A program made the translations under genes and the position numbers. Under the pieces are notes generated by a model that was not told where the DNA came from, searched no databases, and was given only the letters and a program-made list of their open reading frames with translations. Shown here one piece after another: positions 31,550-43,132 of a stretch of 64,000 nt of DNA. Each line of letters opens with the position of its first letter. The first letter of the stretch is position 1. Source of the DNA: Forficula auricularia (lineage: Eukaryota; Arthropoda; Insecta; Dermaptera; Forficulidae); assembly GCA_024734495.1 (NCBI GenBank), contig JALMQS010000030.1, forward strand, positions 9,836,378 through 9,900,377, written 5' to 3'.

Positions 31550-32815
31550 AAAAGTAAAATAAATACAATAAAAGGCCAGCTTGTCCGTCTTACGCCAAAC
31601 TGCTGGATAACTCTGACTTCCATGTTGATCAGACATCTTAGTAAGATATATGTGCAGCAAACTTCACAGATGAAATGATTTCCAGTTCGTTGATAATGAA
31701 AAGTCTTCTTTTGAAGTTTTGAAGTTTTCTAATAATTTTACCCCCTGATTCAACAATGGCAAATTGCAAAGCAACGAAATCGTAATTTAAGCTAGAATAT
31801 TGTCTAGAAGAAGTGCATCAATGGTTGAAATAAGAGAATCGTAAGTAAGCATTTTTCATTTTTCTCATCCCTCTAAAAGTTATTCAAATCGGTGGTCTTG
31901 TCAAGAATTATATGATATTTAATAATCATAAATTATAATCGGAATACAATTTTGAGTGTTGAAATATGTTTCTCAGCAAGGATAAGTTTAGAGCTATTAA
32001 ATTTTAAATTTAATTTCTCCTCCTTCTAAAAGAAATACACTATATTTGTTCTAATGCAGCAAGATTTTAGTTTGAAATGGGTTATCATATACCTTTACTT
32101 TTGGGGTTTTTACTTTAAAATTTATTAGATAACTTCAAAGTTGAGGATGTTATATCTAAGTGTATTTTGTGTGGTGAACACACGATATATTTTCCTTAAG
32201 GAATAAAAATATCATGAATTTTATTCCGATTTTGATTGTCTCATGTATTTATTCAAAATAAATAAAAAATAAATAGAAACGGAAAAAGTGATTTGCTGGT
32301 ATGTTAATAAGAGAGAATAAAATATTACAATCAATTCATTTGGTATTGATTTTAGTTTAGTCAACAAAAGTCATTAAATATTCTCTAAATCATGATGACT
32401 AATGATAATTAAAAATCTTCCTTACCTACTTATTCACTTACAATCAATATACTATATATACTTTCTAATTAATTGATCAACAAACATTTTTCTAAGAGAA
32501 GAGAATGTGCTTATTAAATTATGTATAAATATTTCTTTATTTTATTTTTTGCAATCTTTATAAAAATTTCCAAGTTGTGTGTTTCAGTCTGCCTATTTTG
32601 ATTTAAATCAAAAATTTTAATATTCACAGAAATAAAATCCAAAATATGTATAAGGTAGTTATTATATAGGTATAAAAATTTTTATTATATATATTATTTT
32701 ATTTTTTTCACGTAACGAAAATTTGTACTCGTTTACTACAGAATTTTTAAATTTTTTCAAAAAATAAAATAATTTACCAGTATTGAATTTATACTTCAAT
32801 GCCCCGAGAGGCCCC
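31550..32815. other. No gene recognised
   Basis: AT-rich, with short ORFs only and no supported feature. Confidence 0.4.
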
Positions 32816-33150
32816 CATTCCATACTTGGTTCGAGCTTAATCAGGAGGATAGACAATGCGCGGTTCCCGACCTCTGGCTAGTTCGATCGCAGTGGTCGGG
32901 TTAACCTCTCTAGGATTCTTTATTCTGGCCTCTAAGGGCCAGTTGTATGTCGGTAGGTAAACTCTTTTTAAACGTTGACAACTAAATCCTTAGAATTCAC
33001 CTTGTGCCCTTTGTCAACGTTTAGAAAGAGTTTACCAACCGACATACAACTGGCCCTAAGACGCTGGATTACAGGGACTCGACAGTGTCGGCGGGCGAAG
33101 CATACCTGGCATTCGGCTCTAGTACTGAATTCCCTCATTTTTATGCTAAA
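32816..33150. repeat. GC-richer repeat interrupted by a MITE
   Basis: Two GC-richer flanks (GCGCGGTTCCCGACCTCTGG, GATCGCAGTGGTCGGG on the left; GGGACTCGACAGTGTCGGCG on the right) are separated by the MITE 32936-33056. The contrast with the AT-rich background suggests a captured or older element of unknown type. The 70-codon ORF across the junction is an artefact of the insertion. Confidence 0.4.
32936..33056. mobile_element. Harbinger-type MITE, 121 bp
   Basis: TIR GGGCCAGTTGTATGTCGG and inverse; TAA at 32933-32935 and 33057-33059. Confidence 0.85.
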
Positions 33151-33840
33151 TTTCTTCTTCTTAAACGTGAAGAAAAGTCAACCATGATATCCGTTCTGAT
33201 TCACAAGTGTTTGTCTTTCAATGTGGAGAACTGATTAGATTTTAGCCTCTCTAGCTGTAGAAATTCTGAGTCAAAAATTTAAAAAATATTTTTTCTATTT
33301 ATCAATCCCCCTAGAAATTATTTAATTTTAACTCCTAAACTGTTTACTCTACTGCAAATTCCATTAGAAGCAAAATTGTAGAGGATTTAATTTTTGACAT
33401 TTGTTTAAAAAGAAAAACTCACAAGAATTGATTAGGGAAACTAAAAATTTAAACTCACAGTGAAGTTAAGACTGAAATCATGGAAGTGTGGGTTCTTAAA
33501 TCTTAAATATTTCTCAAAACAATATAGGCAGAATTTTCATTTGCCAATAATCACTAGATAAGATGGTAAGTATCCCAATGCAATGGTGTTGTGCTTACAT
33601 TGATTGGTACGGTTGTTACTTTTATATTCCATTCTTGACTAATTTTATGAATGTGGTAAATGAAACTGACTGAGGATAGCCTTACTGAGGAGAGTAACGA
33701 GAACCTAACCTAAATCTCATGTTCTCTGGTAAACTTCTTCACTTCTGCTAATAGTGTAAAGTTCAAATCATCTTTAAGCTGATTACTATTCATATACAGC
33801 AATTCCAGTATTGTATAGAAGTCTAACGGTATCATTATTG
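33151..33840. other. No gene recognised
   Basis: 33355-33420 (CATTAGAAGCAAAATTGTAG, TTTTTGACATTTGTTT) resembles the centre of the palindrome at 54306-54725. Otherwise AT-rich and unassigned. Confidence 0.35.
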
Positions 33841-33844
33841 GAGA

Positions 33845-34640
33845 TAATATTTATTTTATATATTTATTTATTTATCCAGAAAATACACAACATACAATAT
33901 GTCGTGTCCTTTAGGGTTGACAAGTAAACTGTACATAGGACCGGATTAAAATTAATAATTATTTAATTTTACAAACAATTACAATAAATGAAATATGGTG
34001 TACATTCATAACCATTAGTTCACATTACACATTTACATACATATCACAAATATTTAATTAACACAAAATTGGCATTTTTTTGGGTAATTGACTTATTAAT
34101 CTTTGGCAGGAAAATTGATCTATGTCTAGCTCTGTCACTATGTTCATTATACATCATCTTACACACATCATAATAACAAACAACAGGGTTAACAATAAAA
34201 GATTTATCAATACTAAAGACAAAACGGTTGCACCTTAATTTTTTGAATAAGTCTAGTCAGTATAATGATAAGTGGTTTCATTGCATTATCATATGCACCC
34301 CCCCCCCCCCCACGCAATTATACCATAGTTAATTATTATACTCTTAAAATAAATTACCTTCATAGCCCTTGGATCCAATTGCACACAACTTATATAATAC
34401 AAAATTTATATATCTGGTTTTCTTGATAATTTGCTTTTTGTGATAGTTCCATCTCATATCACAGTCTATATAGATACCCAAATATTTACAATAGTCAACT
34501 CTTTTTATTTCTTTACTATCAATATACAATTTAATATCCACAGGTATTCTATCTCGATAAGAGCCAAAGATCACGAAAATCGTTTTATCAGTATTAAGTG
34601 ACAGTTGATTCACTTTCATTTATATTCATTAAATATATCC
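33845..34640 (-). mobile_element. LINE fragment with (TTTA)n-type tail
   Basis: The minus-strand 3' end reaches ATAAATAAATAAATAT at about 33850-33875, after a 3' UTR that includes AAAGGACACGACATATTG. Two coding blocks remain: the thumb region at 34344-34619 and a C-terminal block at about 34055-34225. Between them lie stops and a run of about 20 G on the minus strand (34289-34311). Confidence 0.7.
34055..34619 (-). pseudogene. LINE reverse transcriptase thumb and C-terminus, broken
   Basis: The upstream block contains NQLSLNTDKTIFVIF and KYLGIYIDCDMRWNYHKKQI, the classic post-palm motif of non-LTR reverse transcriptases (N-x-L-x-LN..KT..F, then KYLG-x-x-ID..M.W..H). After a stop and an internal deletion, a downstream block gives NPVVCYYDVCKMMYNEHSDR and ARHRSIFLPKI, typical of the C-terminal tail in this LINE group. 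The palm and endonuclease are missing. A dead copy; clade uncertain (CR1/Jockey group). Confidence 0.7.
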
Positions 34641-34644
34641 ATAT

Positions 34645-35440
34645 TATATTAAATATATTAAAAATAAATAATATATTTTTTCTCATTATAATTTTTAATT
34701 TAATTTTGTTTTAATTTTAGCTAAAATCTTTTAGGATTTAATTAACGGCATTCATTAAACTTGTGTCATTCATTCATTCGGCCGCAAATATTACAAATAA
34801 CATCATATGAATATTAATTGGCATTCATTATTTAATTATAATAAATATATTATTTATATTCAAAGCTAACGGGGAGAGAGAGAGATGCTAGGAAATGTTT
34901 TTGGTTTATTATAATAACAAAACCAATCCTGAGGCTTCAGAATCAAATAGTTCTGTGTTGTTTTGCATTTTTTTTATGGTTGTGATCTGATGAAAGTCGA
35001 TTAGACGATGAACTTTAAAACCCAGGCAAGCCCTTCTTATTCTTCAGACACACCCACAACGGAATACCCTACTACTATCCATTAAATCAAAAGTTAGTAT
35101 ACCTATATAAACATTCAGGCGTGTTTTCTTCATCACTCATAGACTTTCCCTGTGTAAGTAAATAAAAATCTCGCTAATGACCTTAGGAGTCGATGCGTCT
35201 TTAAACTCACTAAATAATAATAAAATAATAATAATAATATAACATTAAAAATTTATAATTGAATTCAATGTAAATTTATTTATTTGCATTTTGTTTTAAA
35301 AGGTTGTAAATATACATTTTCAGGAGTGTTTAGTGCATACCACAGGACTTTGGCTCACTCCGAATTAATATTGAACCAACATTAAAATAAAAAAGTAAAC
35401 ATTTCAAATTTCATCGTATATAACAATATTTAATTAGACA
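34645..35440. other. No gene recognised
   Basis: AT-rich with (AAT)n-like text at 35213-35240. No feature supported. Confidence 0.4.
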
Positions 35441-35489
35441 GGTTATTGGGAACAAGGACCGTGTTTAATAAGAACGCCTTTTAATTAGT

Positions 35490-35748
35490 CAATCGACGTT
35501 TCGTCTCTTTATTCGATCTTCATCAGGTGCGCTGAAATTGTAATGCTTATTCTGTTTTTTAAATTTGCATATGCATAATATAAATATGCATTGTCATTAA
35601 ACTGTTTTATAGTTATTTTTTCAAAGAGACAAGTTCTTTTTTCAATCTAAGCGATTTCTCATGCTTATAAAATTTAAAAAAAACATTGCAATTACAGTGA
35701 GTCTGAACAAATCCGAATAAAGAAACGAAACTACGCTTGACCAAAAAA
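35490..35748. repeat. Foldback repeat with CGACGTTTCGT arms
   Basis: The left arm 35490-35552 (CAATCGACGTTTCGTCTC, TTATTCGATCTTCATCAG, GAAATTGTAATGC) is inverted at 35688-35748 (GCAATTACAGTGAG, CCGAATAAAGAAACGAAAC). Similar in style to family F but different in sequence. Confidence 0.55.
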
Positions 35749-35910
35749 CGCATATTTAAGATGAAAAACTATACTTATAATTAATATTCAAAAATTTGAA
35801 TGTTGAGAAATGAACTGATCAAAATTAATAGAAAACTTCACAAATTATCTACATTTCTTGAAATATCATTCTAAAACTTCACTTAGTGAAATTAAATAAG
35901 TCGTCCAAGT

Positions 35911-36182
35911 TTTTTTTTATGATAATGATGAGAGAAGGAGTTACACCAAAAAGGTGCCTGGGTTGGCCCCTCCACCGTGAAAAGAAGAAGAAAGAATTTT
36001 ATGGGTTGGGCGGGGGTCGAAGGTATCTGTGGATATGGGTCTTAAATAGCTGAAGGTTATAAGTCGCGGGAAAGATGGTGGCAGAGAGCGAGTTCCAGTC
36101 TTTGGAGGCCATAGGGATAAAAGAGTTGGCGAAAGCGCTTGTTCGACTTTTGGTGCGAGTTGAACTCGTATTTCAAGAGTTC
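35911..36182 (-). pseudogene. LINE 3' stub, same family as 5531-6354
   Basis: On the minus strand the translation contains FIPMASKDWNSLSATIFPAT, then YNLQLFKTHIHRYLRPPP and a stop, collinear with YIPMTSRNWNSLPASSFPST and KTRVHRHLR in the 5531-6354 copy. The 3' UTR has CTTCTTCTTTTCACGGTGG and an A tail (T run at 35911-35919). Only the last coding segment survives. Confidence 0.75.
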
Positions 36183-36184
36183 TG

Positions 36185-37285
36185 TACCTAATATATATGT
36201 ATTACTAGCTGAATGACACGTCGCTCTGTGGATTTACTACTGTGGCACACCCAGAAGCCGGTAGTTACTAGAAAAAAATCATATCTTCTAAAATACTTGA
36301 AATATCAAATATGTTTCTTATTTGTCTTTCACAAAGGAAGAATGGTCTATATTTTAAAAAAATTAAGCCTAATTTAAAATTAAACATATCTTTACAGGAA
36401 TACCTCTCACAGCACATAATAAAAATATTTTTTTTTATTTTGGACCAAAAAATAAAATCAACTGATTCATCCGATTCAAATTTAATGTTATTTTCACTTT
36501 CGGGTATTATTTAGTTATACAGGTAATTTGTAACTTTCAAGTTTGTATCTTATTTAGTTTACAAAAATTTATAACGAGTTAGGTGGCGGTTAAGGTGAAA
36601 CATTTTACTTACTGATTATTTAGTTTACGATTAGCTACAATGGAGACGAACGGAACCTTAAAAAGATCAGTAATTGACAAAAAATCAGGGTTATATTCAT
36701 TTGATGAATTCCATCTCATGCCTACACATTTAATCAAAAGTTTTTGTTTTTGATATTGATTCAATGTTGTATTTATTTTATCAACCATAATTTAAATTAA
36801 CTCATTTCCTGTAAACGATGGTCAATACATATATAAACCTATACATATACCTATTCCCTTGAAACAACCGGAAATTAATTTAAAATCAACTTGAATATAG
36901 ATAAAAGCTCTAATTGTGAAAGGGTATTGCTATAAATTCAGGACTTGTTCTTTAATTTCCCTCCTAAATTCATTCAAAGCAGCATTTCTCAGTTCGAAGA
37001 ATAATAAGCAATATAAAATGATTCTATTGATAATTTCTTTAATCAAGAGTCAAAAAACTTTTTAAGAGAGCAGTGAATACAATAAAAGTTTTACGCTGCT
37101 CGGCTTAAGAAATATTTTATTCACCTACCGTACATAAATATAAAAAAAAATGTAAAATCAAATAGTAGCAATATGACTAGATAGAAAATATAAGTATATT
37201 TTATCGAAAGTAGTAGATTTTGATATCATTAGAAAAATCATGAGACTATCTTACTGAATCCTAGTTGTTATGGATAATTGTTAGT
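36185..37285. other. No gene recognised
   Basis: At 36210-36260 TACTAGCTGAATGACACG...CCCAGAAGCCGG is repeat-like text. The remainder is AT-rich and unassigned. Confidence 0.35.
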
Positions 37286-37289
37286 TAGT

Positions 37290-37850
37290 ATACCATATGA
37301 AATATGGGCAAGTATTCTAATAGTGTTAGAGAAAAAAATGTTTTGTTTTGCTTGTTTTTTTGGAAATTTCTAAAAAAAGTATTTTTTCGTTTTTGATAAT
37401 AAAAAAAAATCAGTAAATGGCGCACATTAAGATATACAAAAAGTATTAAATAGTAAGCTATGTTAAAATTGATATTTAATTGAAAATTAATTATTTATTA
37501 TTTGGAAATGTCTGTTAGTGGGCCCCTAAGTGAATCTATAGTCTGCAAAATGTTATGTGCACCTAATCTCCAAAACCAATAAAAATTTCAAATCGTAATT
37601 TTATATCAAGTCGATATAAACCTACCAGAAGAATCTAATCGATTTTGGATGAAATCTGTTTATGTAAACTTGACATTTGGGACTTTTGAATAGAAAATAA
37701 TTAAATTAATTAAATCTATGGCCGATATGAACCAAATTTTGTACAGTGACTCTTTATCACCCTGTGAAATAAATGGGACAAAAATCATTTATCCGAAATT
37801 GAGGGAGAGGGAGGCGGGGTTAGAAAAAAAATATATTTGTATCTTCTATT
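37290..37850 (-). repeat. Family B copy, degenerate
   Basis: Hairpin CCATAT-GAA-ATATGG then GCAAGTATTCTAATAGTG, followed by TTTTTTGGAAATTTC, GAAATGTCTGTTAG and AGAATCTAATCGATTTTGG in family B order. Confidence 0.5.
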
Positions 37851-37854
37851 TTAA

Positions 37855-38515
37855 TATACTACTCTGAAGGGAAGATATGTCAAGTTATGTTTTATTAAGT
37901 GTCAAAAGGGCTGTATTATTTCCAACCCAAGTGCCACATAATCGGGCCAATGGTCCTAATAAAAATTAATCATAACAGCTCCGATCAGAAGAAGAAACTC
38001 TCGTAATGTTTTTCAATGAAATAAAATTCTATTACTATAGGCAATGTAAACATATAATTTTATCATCAGCCCATCGAGATTTGAAAATTTTAAGAATTTC
38101 AAAAACTCACCAATTTTACTTTATTTAAATCTACTGTGTGTTTAAATTTAGAATTTGCCTGTAAAATTGTTACGATTAATATTTAAATTTTTGACGAATT
38201 TTTGTTTACATTTGCTATTGGTCCTACTTCGTAGGACAACCATTGGCTCTAGTTCAATTCTCGAGAAGGAAAATACAATCCTTCTGGCGTGTAATAATGA
38301 TTATTCATAACAATTATCAATAGTAACTATAATTATCCATCCAAGACTTTCGTGATTTCCCCCAACATAGATAATAGATTTTTCTTAATAATGAAATAAT
38401 AAATTATAAAACAAACCATTTAACTGGAAATATTTGAATCAATACTTTATTAAGTTTCAAGTTTCTATTTTAAGCAACAATATTCTGGATGACGCTCCTA
38501 CAGATATTGTAGCGA
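37855..38515. other. No gene recognised
   Basis: Unassigned AT-rich sequence. Confidence 0.4.
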
Positions 38516-38521
38516 CACTAA

Positions 38522-38727
38522 GGGCCAGTTGTATGTCGGTTGGTAAACTCTTTTTAAACGTTGGTAAAGGGTAAAGCCTTAGAATTCACCTTGTGCCCGG
38601 TGAGATGGACAATCAGATGAAAGTTCCGTCATCTGATTGGCCATCCCACCGGGCACAAGGTGAATTCTAAGGTTTTAAGCTTTGCCAACGTTTAAAAAAA
38701 GTTTACCAACCGACATACAACTAGCCC
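38522..38727. mobile_element. Harbinger-type MITE, 206 bp
   Basis: TIR GGGCCAGTTGTATGTCGG and inverse, TAA at 38519-38521 and 38728-38730. It is nearly palindromic throughout (AGAATTCACCTTGTGCCCGG / CCGGGCACAAGGTGAATTCT) with CAATCAGATGA at the centre. Confidence 0.85.
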
Positions 38728-38734
38728 TAACAGA

Positions 38735-39640
38735 GAGTTCTTCTATCGAATGTACAGATCACTACTGTATAAAGGGAAAGCTAGAAAAAGCTTCTACAAT
38801 GGACCAAGGAATCAAAAGAGTTTGTTATTAACGAATTTTGTATTAATATCTTCATCACTCATTTCTGAATTGCAATTAAGTTAATCAGAGAAGACAACCT
38901 AATCGATCATTTCAAGTGGTTTGAACTAAAATTGAGAATACAATTTTCCAGAACCTAAACGACTATATTTAGAATAAACAAGACTACAACAACAATAACA
39001 AGTGAAAAGAGATGTTATCAAGAAAAGTTATAATGTCGCTCATTTCACCAAAACTTAAATTAAGTAGACATAGATACAATTGATTAATTTATATAAAAAG
39101 AACTTTCCATTTGAAAAAAGTTTATAGGAAAAGTAATAAATTATGAAAGAAGATATTATCATAAATAAATCTATCAAAATGGACTATGTTTGAAGTAATT
39201 GGATATATTAATTAAACCAGACGACAGAATGGCGAAAACTTCGAATAATATTCTGACAATAGAATATGATTTGTTTCAAACAATCAGTCAGTTTTCATTA
39301 AAGTCCCTTTTGTGATTATCTCAGAGAGAGAGAAATTTGTTAAAAACAAAAATAATAAATCTATTTCGATATTGACAGTGACTGACTTGACTCTTCCAGA
39401 TATGCCCATTGAATAGAAATAAATAAAAGGTGAAAAAGATGAATGAATGTCTTTAGAAAGAAACATGAGGTCAAGTGGGAGTGGAACTCACCATTACGCG
39501 AATACTTTTATACAGGGTGATTCACATCATCCGTGCCATCCCTTTACTTTTTTTATTGTAACTTAAAATAAAAATATGGGAAAAGAAGGGTTTCATTGAA
39601 TAGTTCTTTCTAAAGAAAACAACGTTTATAAAAAAGATTT
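38735..39640. other. No gene recognised
   Basis: AT-rich. ACAGGGTGATTCACATCATCCG at 39512 resembles the end of a TA-target element, but no partner end was found. Confidence 0.35.
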
Positions 39641-39648
39641 TGATTGTA

Positions 39649-39959
39649 AAGGGGCCCATACACTGTCAAACAATTGCGCAACAGCCTGTGTTGCGCAATT
39701 TGTTTGACAGTGTAAGGCGGTGTTTGATGGGTTACGCAAATGTTTGACAAGTTTAAAAAATGTTTGAAATCTTTTTCACAACGGGAACGTTTGTGCAACG
39801 CGTTGTGTAGTGTATGGGGTAGTTGCGCAATATTTCCAAGGGTATGATTATGAATGATACGTTGTGCCATTTCTCTGTCAATGTATGGGCCACGGCAAAC
39901 GATGCGCAACGTAACATTGCACAAAGATTTGTTGCGTGTTGACATTCTATGGGCCCCTT
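39649..39959. mobile_element. 311-bp MITE, TA target, with internal hairpin
   Basis: TIR AAGGGGCCCATA and inverse, flanked by TA. At 39661-39712 a second hairpin CACTGTCAAACAATTGCGCA / inverse with a short loop lies just inside the left end. The 118-codon minus ORF spanning this element is a read-through of the MITE, not a gene. Confidence 0.7.
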
Positions 39960-40175
39960 TATACATTTTTTGGGTTAAAAAAGTAAAATGGAGCTCTATA
40001 GTAAATGAGATATCAACTTTAAATTTACAATTTATATGTATCCATTTTTCCCCAAATCAAAAACTATTAAAATTTTAATCGATTGATAATTTTGGGGTGT
40101 CAAAAATAAAAAAATATATTTTTTTATCATACTGTGTGAGGTTCCCTGCAAATATCTCTTTAAGGAAAATTAATA

Positions 40176-40800
40176 TTATTATTATTTGAGTTATGACACT
40201 TACTCAGCACAAGTGCTGGTAAAATTTCACCTACCCCTGTTGTTCTTATGGGGTTAGGCTCGGACGCTGTGGGAAGGGAATTCACCCTTGACCACAGTTA
40301 CTCTTCTTTTGTTCATTTACTCGTTAGGAATCTTCTTACTATATAGCAGGTCTGTAAAACGACAGCCTTTTGCACGAGAGGTGTTATTTTATCTGTTATC
40401 CCTAGCGATCTGATGTTCTTTTTTAAGTTGTTGCTGGACACTCCCTCCACAGACATCACAATCGGAATAATTTTCACCTCGTTGAGCTTCCACAGTCGCT
40501 TCAGCTCGAACGCAAGGTTTTGGTATTTGGAGATCTTTTCCCGCTCTGTCTTTGCCAGGTTATGCGTTAATGGGACCGCAATGTCCATGATAATGGCCCT
40601 TTTCTCGTGATTGTTTATTAATATTATATCGGGTCTATTATGATCAATTGTTCTATCCGTCAACACTGGTCGGTAATAGAGAATTAGGCCATTGTTTTCT
40701 AAGACAGATGGAGGGGCGAACTTGTAATAGGGCTCTGGGTCTTGGATACGTTCCCTTTTAAGAGCAAGCTCCCGATGTAAAATTTTTATTATTATTATAT
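40176..40800 (-). mobile_element. LINE 3' end of the restriction-like-endonuclease type, in TAA repeats
   Basis: It is bounded by (TAA)n-like tracts on both sides (40786-40797 at the 5' side on the minus strand; 40176-40192 at the 3' side). The 3' UTR of about 120 bp includes a GGTCAAGGGTGAATTCCC block. Only the C-terminal domain is present. Confidence 0.6.
40313..40790 (-). CDS. C-terminal endonuclease domain of an R2/R4(Dong)-type LINE, uninterrupted
   Basis: The open frame extends to 40816, but its first residues come from the flanking repeat A and a TAA microsatellite; LINE-derived sequence starts near KILHREL. It reads HRELALK, EPYYKFAPPSVLEN, VLTDRTIDHNRPDIILI, KRAIIMDIAVPLTHNLAK, KISKYQNLAFELKRLWKL, then a hydrophobic stretch and IVRRFL. 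RPD followed about 15 residues later by IMDIAVP, then K/E residues in KYQNLAFELK, fits the PD-(D/E)XK restriction-like endonuclease that nicks target DNA in R2, R4/Dong and relatives. No stop or frameshift in about 155 residues. The RT portion is absent, so it is a truncated, inactive copy. The clade choice (R4/Dong versus R2/NeSL) is inference, helped by TAA flanks. Confidence 0.65.
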
Positions 40801-40808
40801 TTTTTACT

Positions 40809-42035
40809 TTATCCAATGCGAAGCATGGGGAAAGTATTGTAATCGGTCTCGCGGCAAACGCGACTTCAAAGAACCCTCAGGTAAAGACTACGGAACCCAT
40901 GGACTCAATTAAAGTCACAAATGGTAGTATTCAATTAGGTTGAATTTTAGCATGTGACGGTTTTGCCAAAAATTACATGGGGTCTCGCCGAGAGGCCAAA
41001 AAGTGCCATTTTTTCATTTAGTGCGTGCGGATGTATGGAAGGATGTATGGGTGGATTTTATTGTTTTTTTGGCCCACGATTTTTTCCACAACGTTCCACC
41101 TATTGAAATGAAACTGAAAACCTAGCATTCTTTTAACAAAATGAAGAGCTGATTAGTTTTTGGTACATATCGGCCCACAAACATTAGTACTTTATTTCAG
41201 TACTTTTTTAGTTTTTTCTAAATATCTTGAAAATGACTTAACCAATTTTGATGAAATTTAATATCCTAATTAAGTAACTTGGAGACCACAAAAAAGGTTA
41301 AATAAAGTTTTTAGTAAAATTATATTTTAAAGTACTTTACTCTAGAGTAAGATAGTACCTTTTTTTAAGTTTTTTATTTTAAATTGTTTAAAATTTATTC
41401 ATTTGATCGTCTTAATATAGCTCATTTAAACTTGCTTAAGTAAGAATGGATAGGCTTCTCTCTGTGAAATGCTAAAAATTTGGGAGGAAATTTTATAAGT
41501 AACCATAGCAACTACGTTGTTTTCTTAAAAAATCCGTTAATCGAGTTAAAATCAAAAATAGCGATTGATTCTCATTTAGTACTTGAGGAATAATCATTCT
41601 ATATTGGATTTTTGACGTTTCGGTTTTTATTGGTAACCATTGCGGTAGACATAGAGGAATCGAGTTAAAATCAAAAATAGCGATTGATTCTCATTTAGTA
41701 CTTGAGGAATAATCATTCTATATTGGATTTTTGACGTTTCGGTTTTTATTGGTAACCAGTGATGAAGACATGGAGGAATCGACTTAAAATCAAAAATAGC
41801 GATTAATTCTCATCTATTACTTGAGGAATAATAATTCTACATTAGATCTTTGACCCTTCGATTATTATTGGTAACCATTGCTGAAGACATGGAGAAATCG
41901 GCTTAATATCAAAAATAACGATCGATTCTTATCTAATACTAGAGGAATGACCTTATTGCATTCCATTTTTGATGTTTTGACTATTAATGGCAACATCTAC
42001 TGAAAACGTGGAAGAATCGACTTAAAATCAAAAAG
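40809..42035 (-). mobile_element. Family A copy with four-unit minisatellite
   Basis: It begins ACTTTATCCAATGCGAAGC with its hairpin partner GCATGGGGAAAGT, then ATTGTAATCGGTCTCGCGG, the family core in reverse, and ends in the 119-bp array. The far AACTGCAACGG end seen in the 10990 and 23573 copies is absent. Confidence 0.65.
41554..42029. repeat. Minisatellite: 4 x 119 bp
   Basis: AAAAATAGCGAT-type unit starts fall at 41554, 41673, 41792 and 41911, with a further partial start at 42030: spacing exactly 119 each time. Units include CTTGAGGAATAA, TTTTTGACGTTTCGG, TTGGTAACCA and GACATGGAGGAATCGA. Units 1 and 2 are almost identical; unit 4 is the most divergent. Confidence 0.9.
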
Positions 42036-42055
42036 ACTAAATTCTGTTTTGGTAA

Positions 42056-42225
42056 ACAACTCAAGCTTGACCCATGAGAAATAACAGATAAATATTATAT
42101 TTATAATTAAAAGAGGTCAAAAACTTCTAAACTATAGTCTCAAACAAATAAATTATATAAGTATAAGCACATTTTTATTTGTATCAAGTAGATGACAACC
42201 TCATTGATTTCTTTTTATTAAGAGT
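42056..42225. repeat. Family E fragment
   Basis: It holds CCCATGAGAAATAA, AACTATAGTCTCAAACAAATAA, ATTTGTATCAAGTAGATGAC and ACCTCATTGATTTC, in family E order. Confidence 0.55.
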
Positions 42226-42229
42226 TGAT

Positions 42230-42865
42230 TTGATATTTTTTTCTTTTCAATTTACTATTTTAAAAGAAATTATGTCTACAAATCAAACAAAACTCTCTGC
42301 TCAATAAAGCATTCATTCATTCGCTAATATTAAATCATATAGTAAGCAAGGCCAGTTGTAACTTGTAACACCGGTTGTTCTTAATCATAAGTCACCTGTG
42401 TTTTCGAGTGGCCGCCTCTTCTGCTTGCTCTCAAGTGGGTTTCCGTTAGCAAGCCTAGATCTATCAGCTGAATCGCATTCCTCCAGTCGTTGTCCTCTTT
42501 CCTCCAATGAAAAGTTGCTTCATTAATGGTCTCGAATACCTCCGACATAAAAACCTAATAATCCCATGTTTGTTCTCACTACGTTTTTATCATAAGAATT
42601 GAGCGAGCTATTTGATAAGCTTTTCGCTAACGCCTATAGCTATTTTAAATTAGTCGGTTCTGCATTCCATCTCGTAGGCATTATTAACCGGCGAAGCCAT
42701 CTTTTAATAATACCACTGGGCAATCCTTTCTCTTCAAACTTCGCGGTTCAAATTCCTAACGCTCTACTAATTTTTTATGAAGAAAAGAATTTAATCAAAA
42801 TAGAGCTCGTCCATTCAGGCCGTAGGTATATGACAAAACGTTAAAAAGGCCCCAGTATTCGTTCA
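42230..42865. other. No gene confirmed; locally GC-richer
   Basis: 42370-42560 is less AT-rich. The 81-codon ORF at 42599-42844 has no recognised domain. CGGTTCAAATTCC at 42748 resembles a pol III B box without a matching A box. Confidence 0.3.
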
Positions 42866-42867
42866 CT

Positions 42868-43105
42868 GTTTTAAGGTTCCGTATAAAAGAACTCTATTTA
42901 TCTCTCTATAATGTCTATTTCCGGCTCTCAACAGAAGCTCATAGACTAAATAAGATACAGATTCGAAATTTATATGATATATCTGGGACATATCCAGGTC
43001 CCATTTGACCGAAACCATCTAGTTGACACCTTTTTAACAAAATATTTGATCCTCCCAAAATAATAATTTGACTAAAATTTTAATACGATTTTTAATTTCC
43101 CAGAC
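42868..43105. repeat. Repeat I, copy 1
   Basis: It shares AAGGTTCCGTAT at one end and GATCCTCCCAAAATAATAAT ... ACTAAAATTTTAATACGATT at the other with 52636-53140. The GGTTCCGTA motif is common in insect interspersed repeats. Confidence 0.45.
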
Positions 43106-43132
43106 GGCACGAGCTTAGCGATTGCGATTCGC

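Noticed and set aside
39512..39535. Second CAGGGTG-type TIR element
   Set aside because: Only one end-like sequence was found and the bases after CAGGGTG differ from the 6569 element.
39610..39966. 118-codon minus-strand ORF as a protein gene
   Set aside because: It lies almost exactly within the MITE 39649-39959 and its sequence follows the TIR palindrome.
41554..42029. CRISPR-like array
   Set aside because: Units are 119-bp contiguous tandem repeats without spacers, within a eukaryotic interspersed repeat.
42599..42844. 81-codon ORF as a gene
   Set aside because: No domain, no start context or splice evidence, and the length is expected by chance in this less AT-rich stretch.
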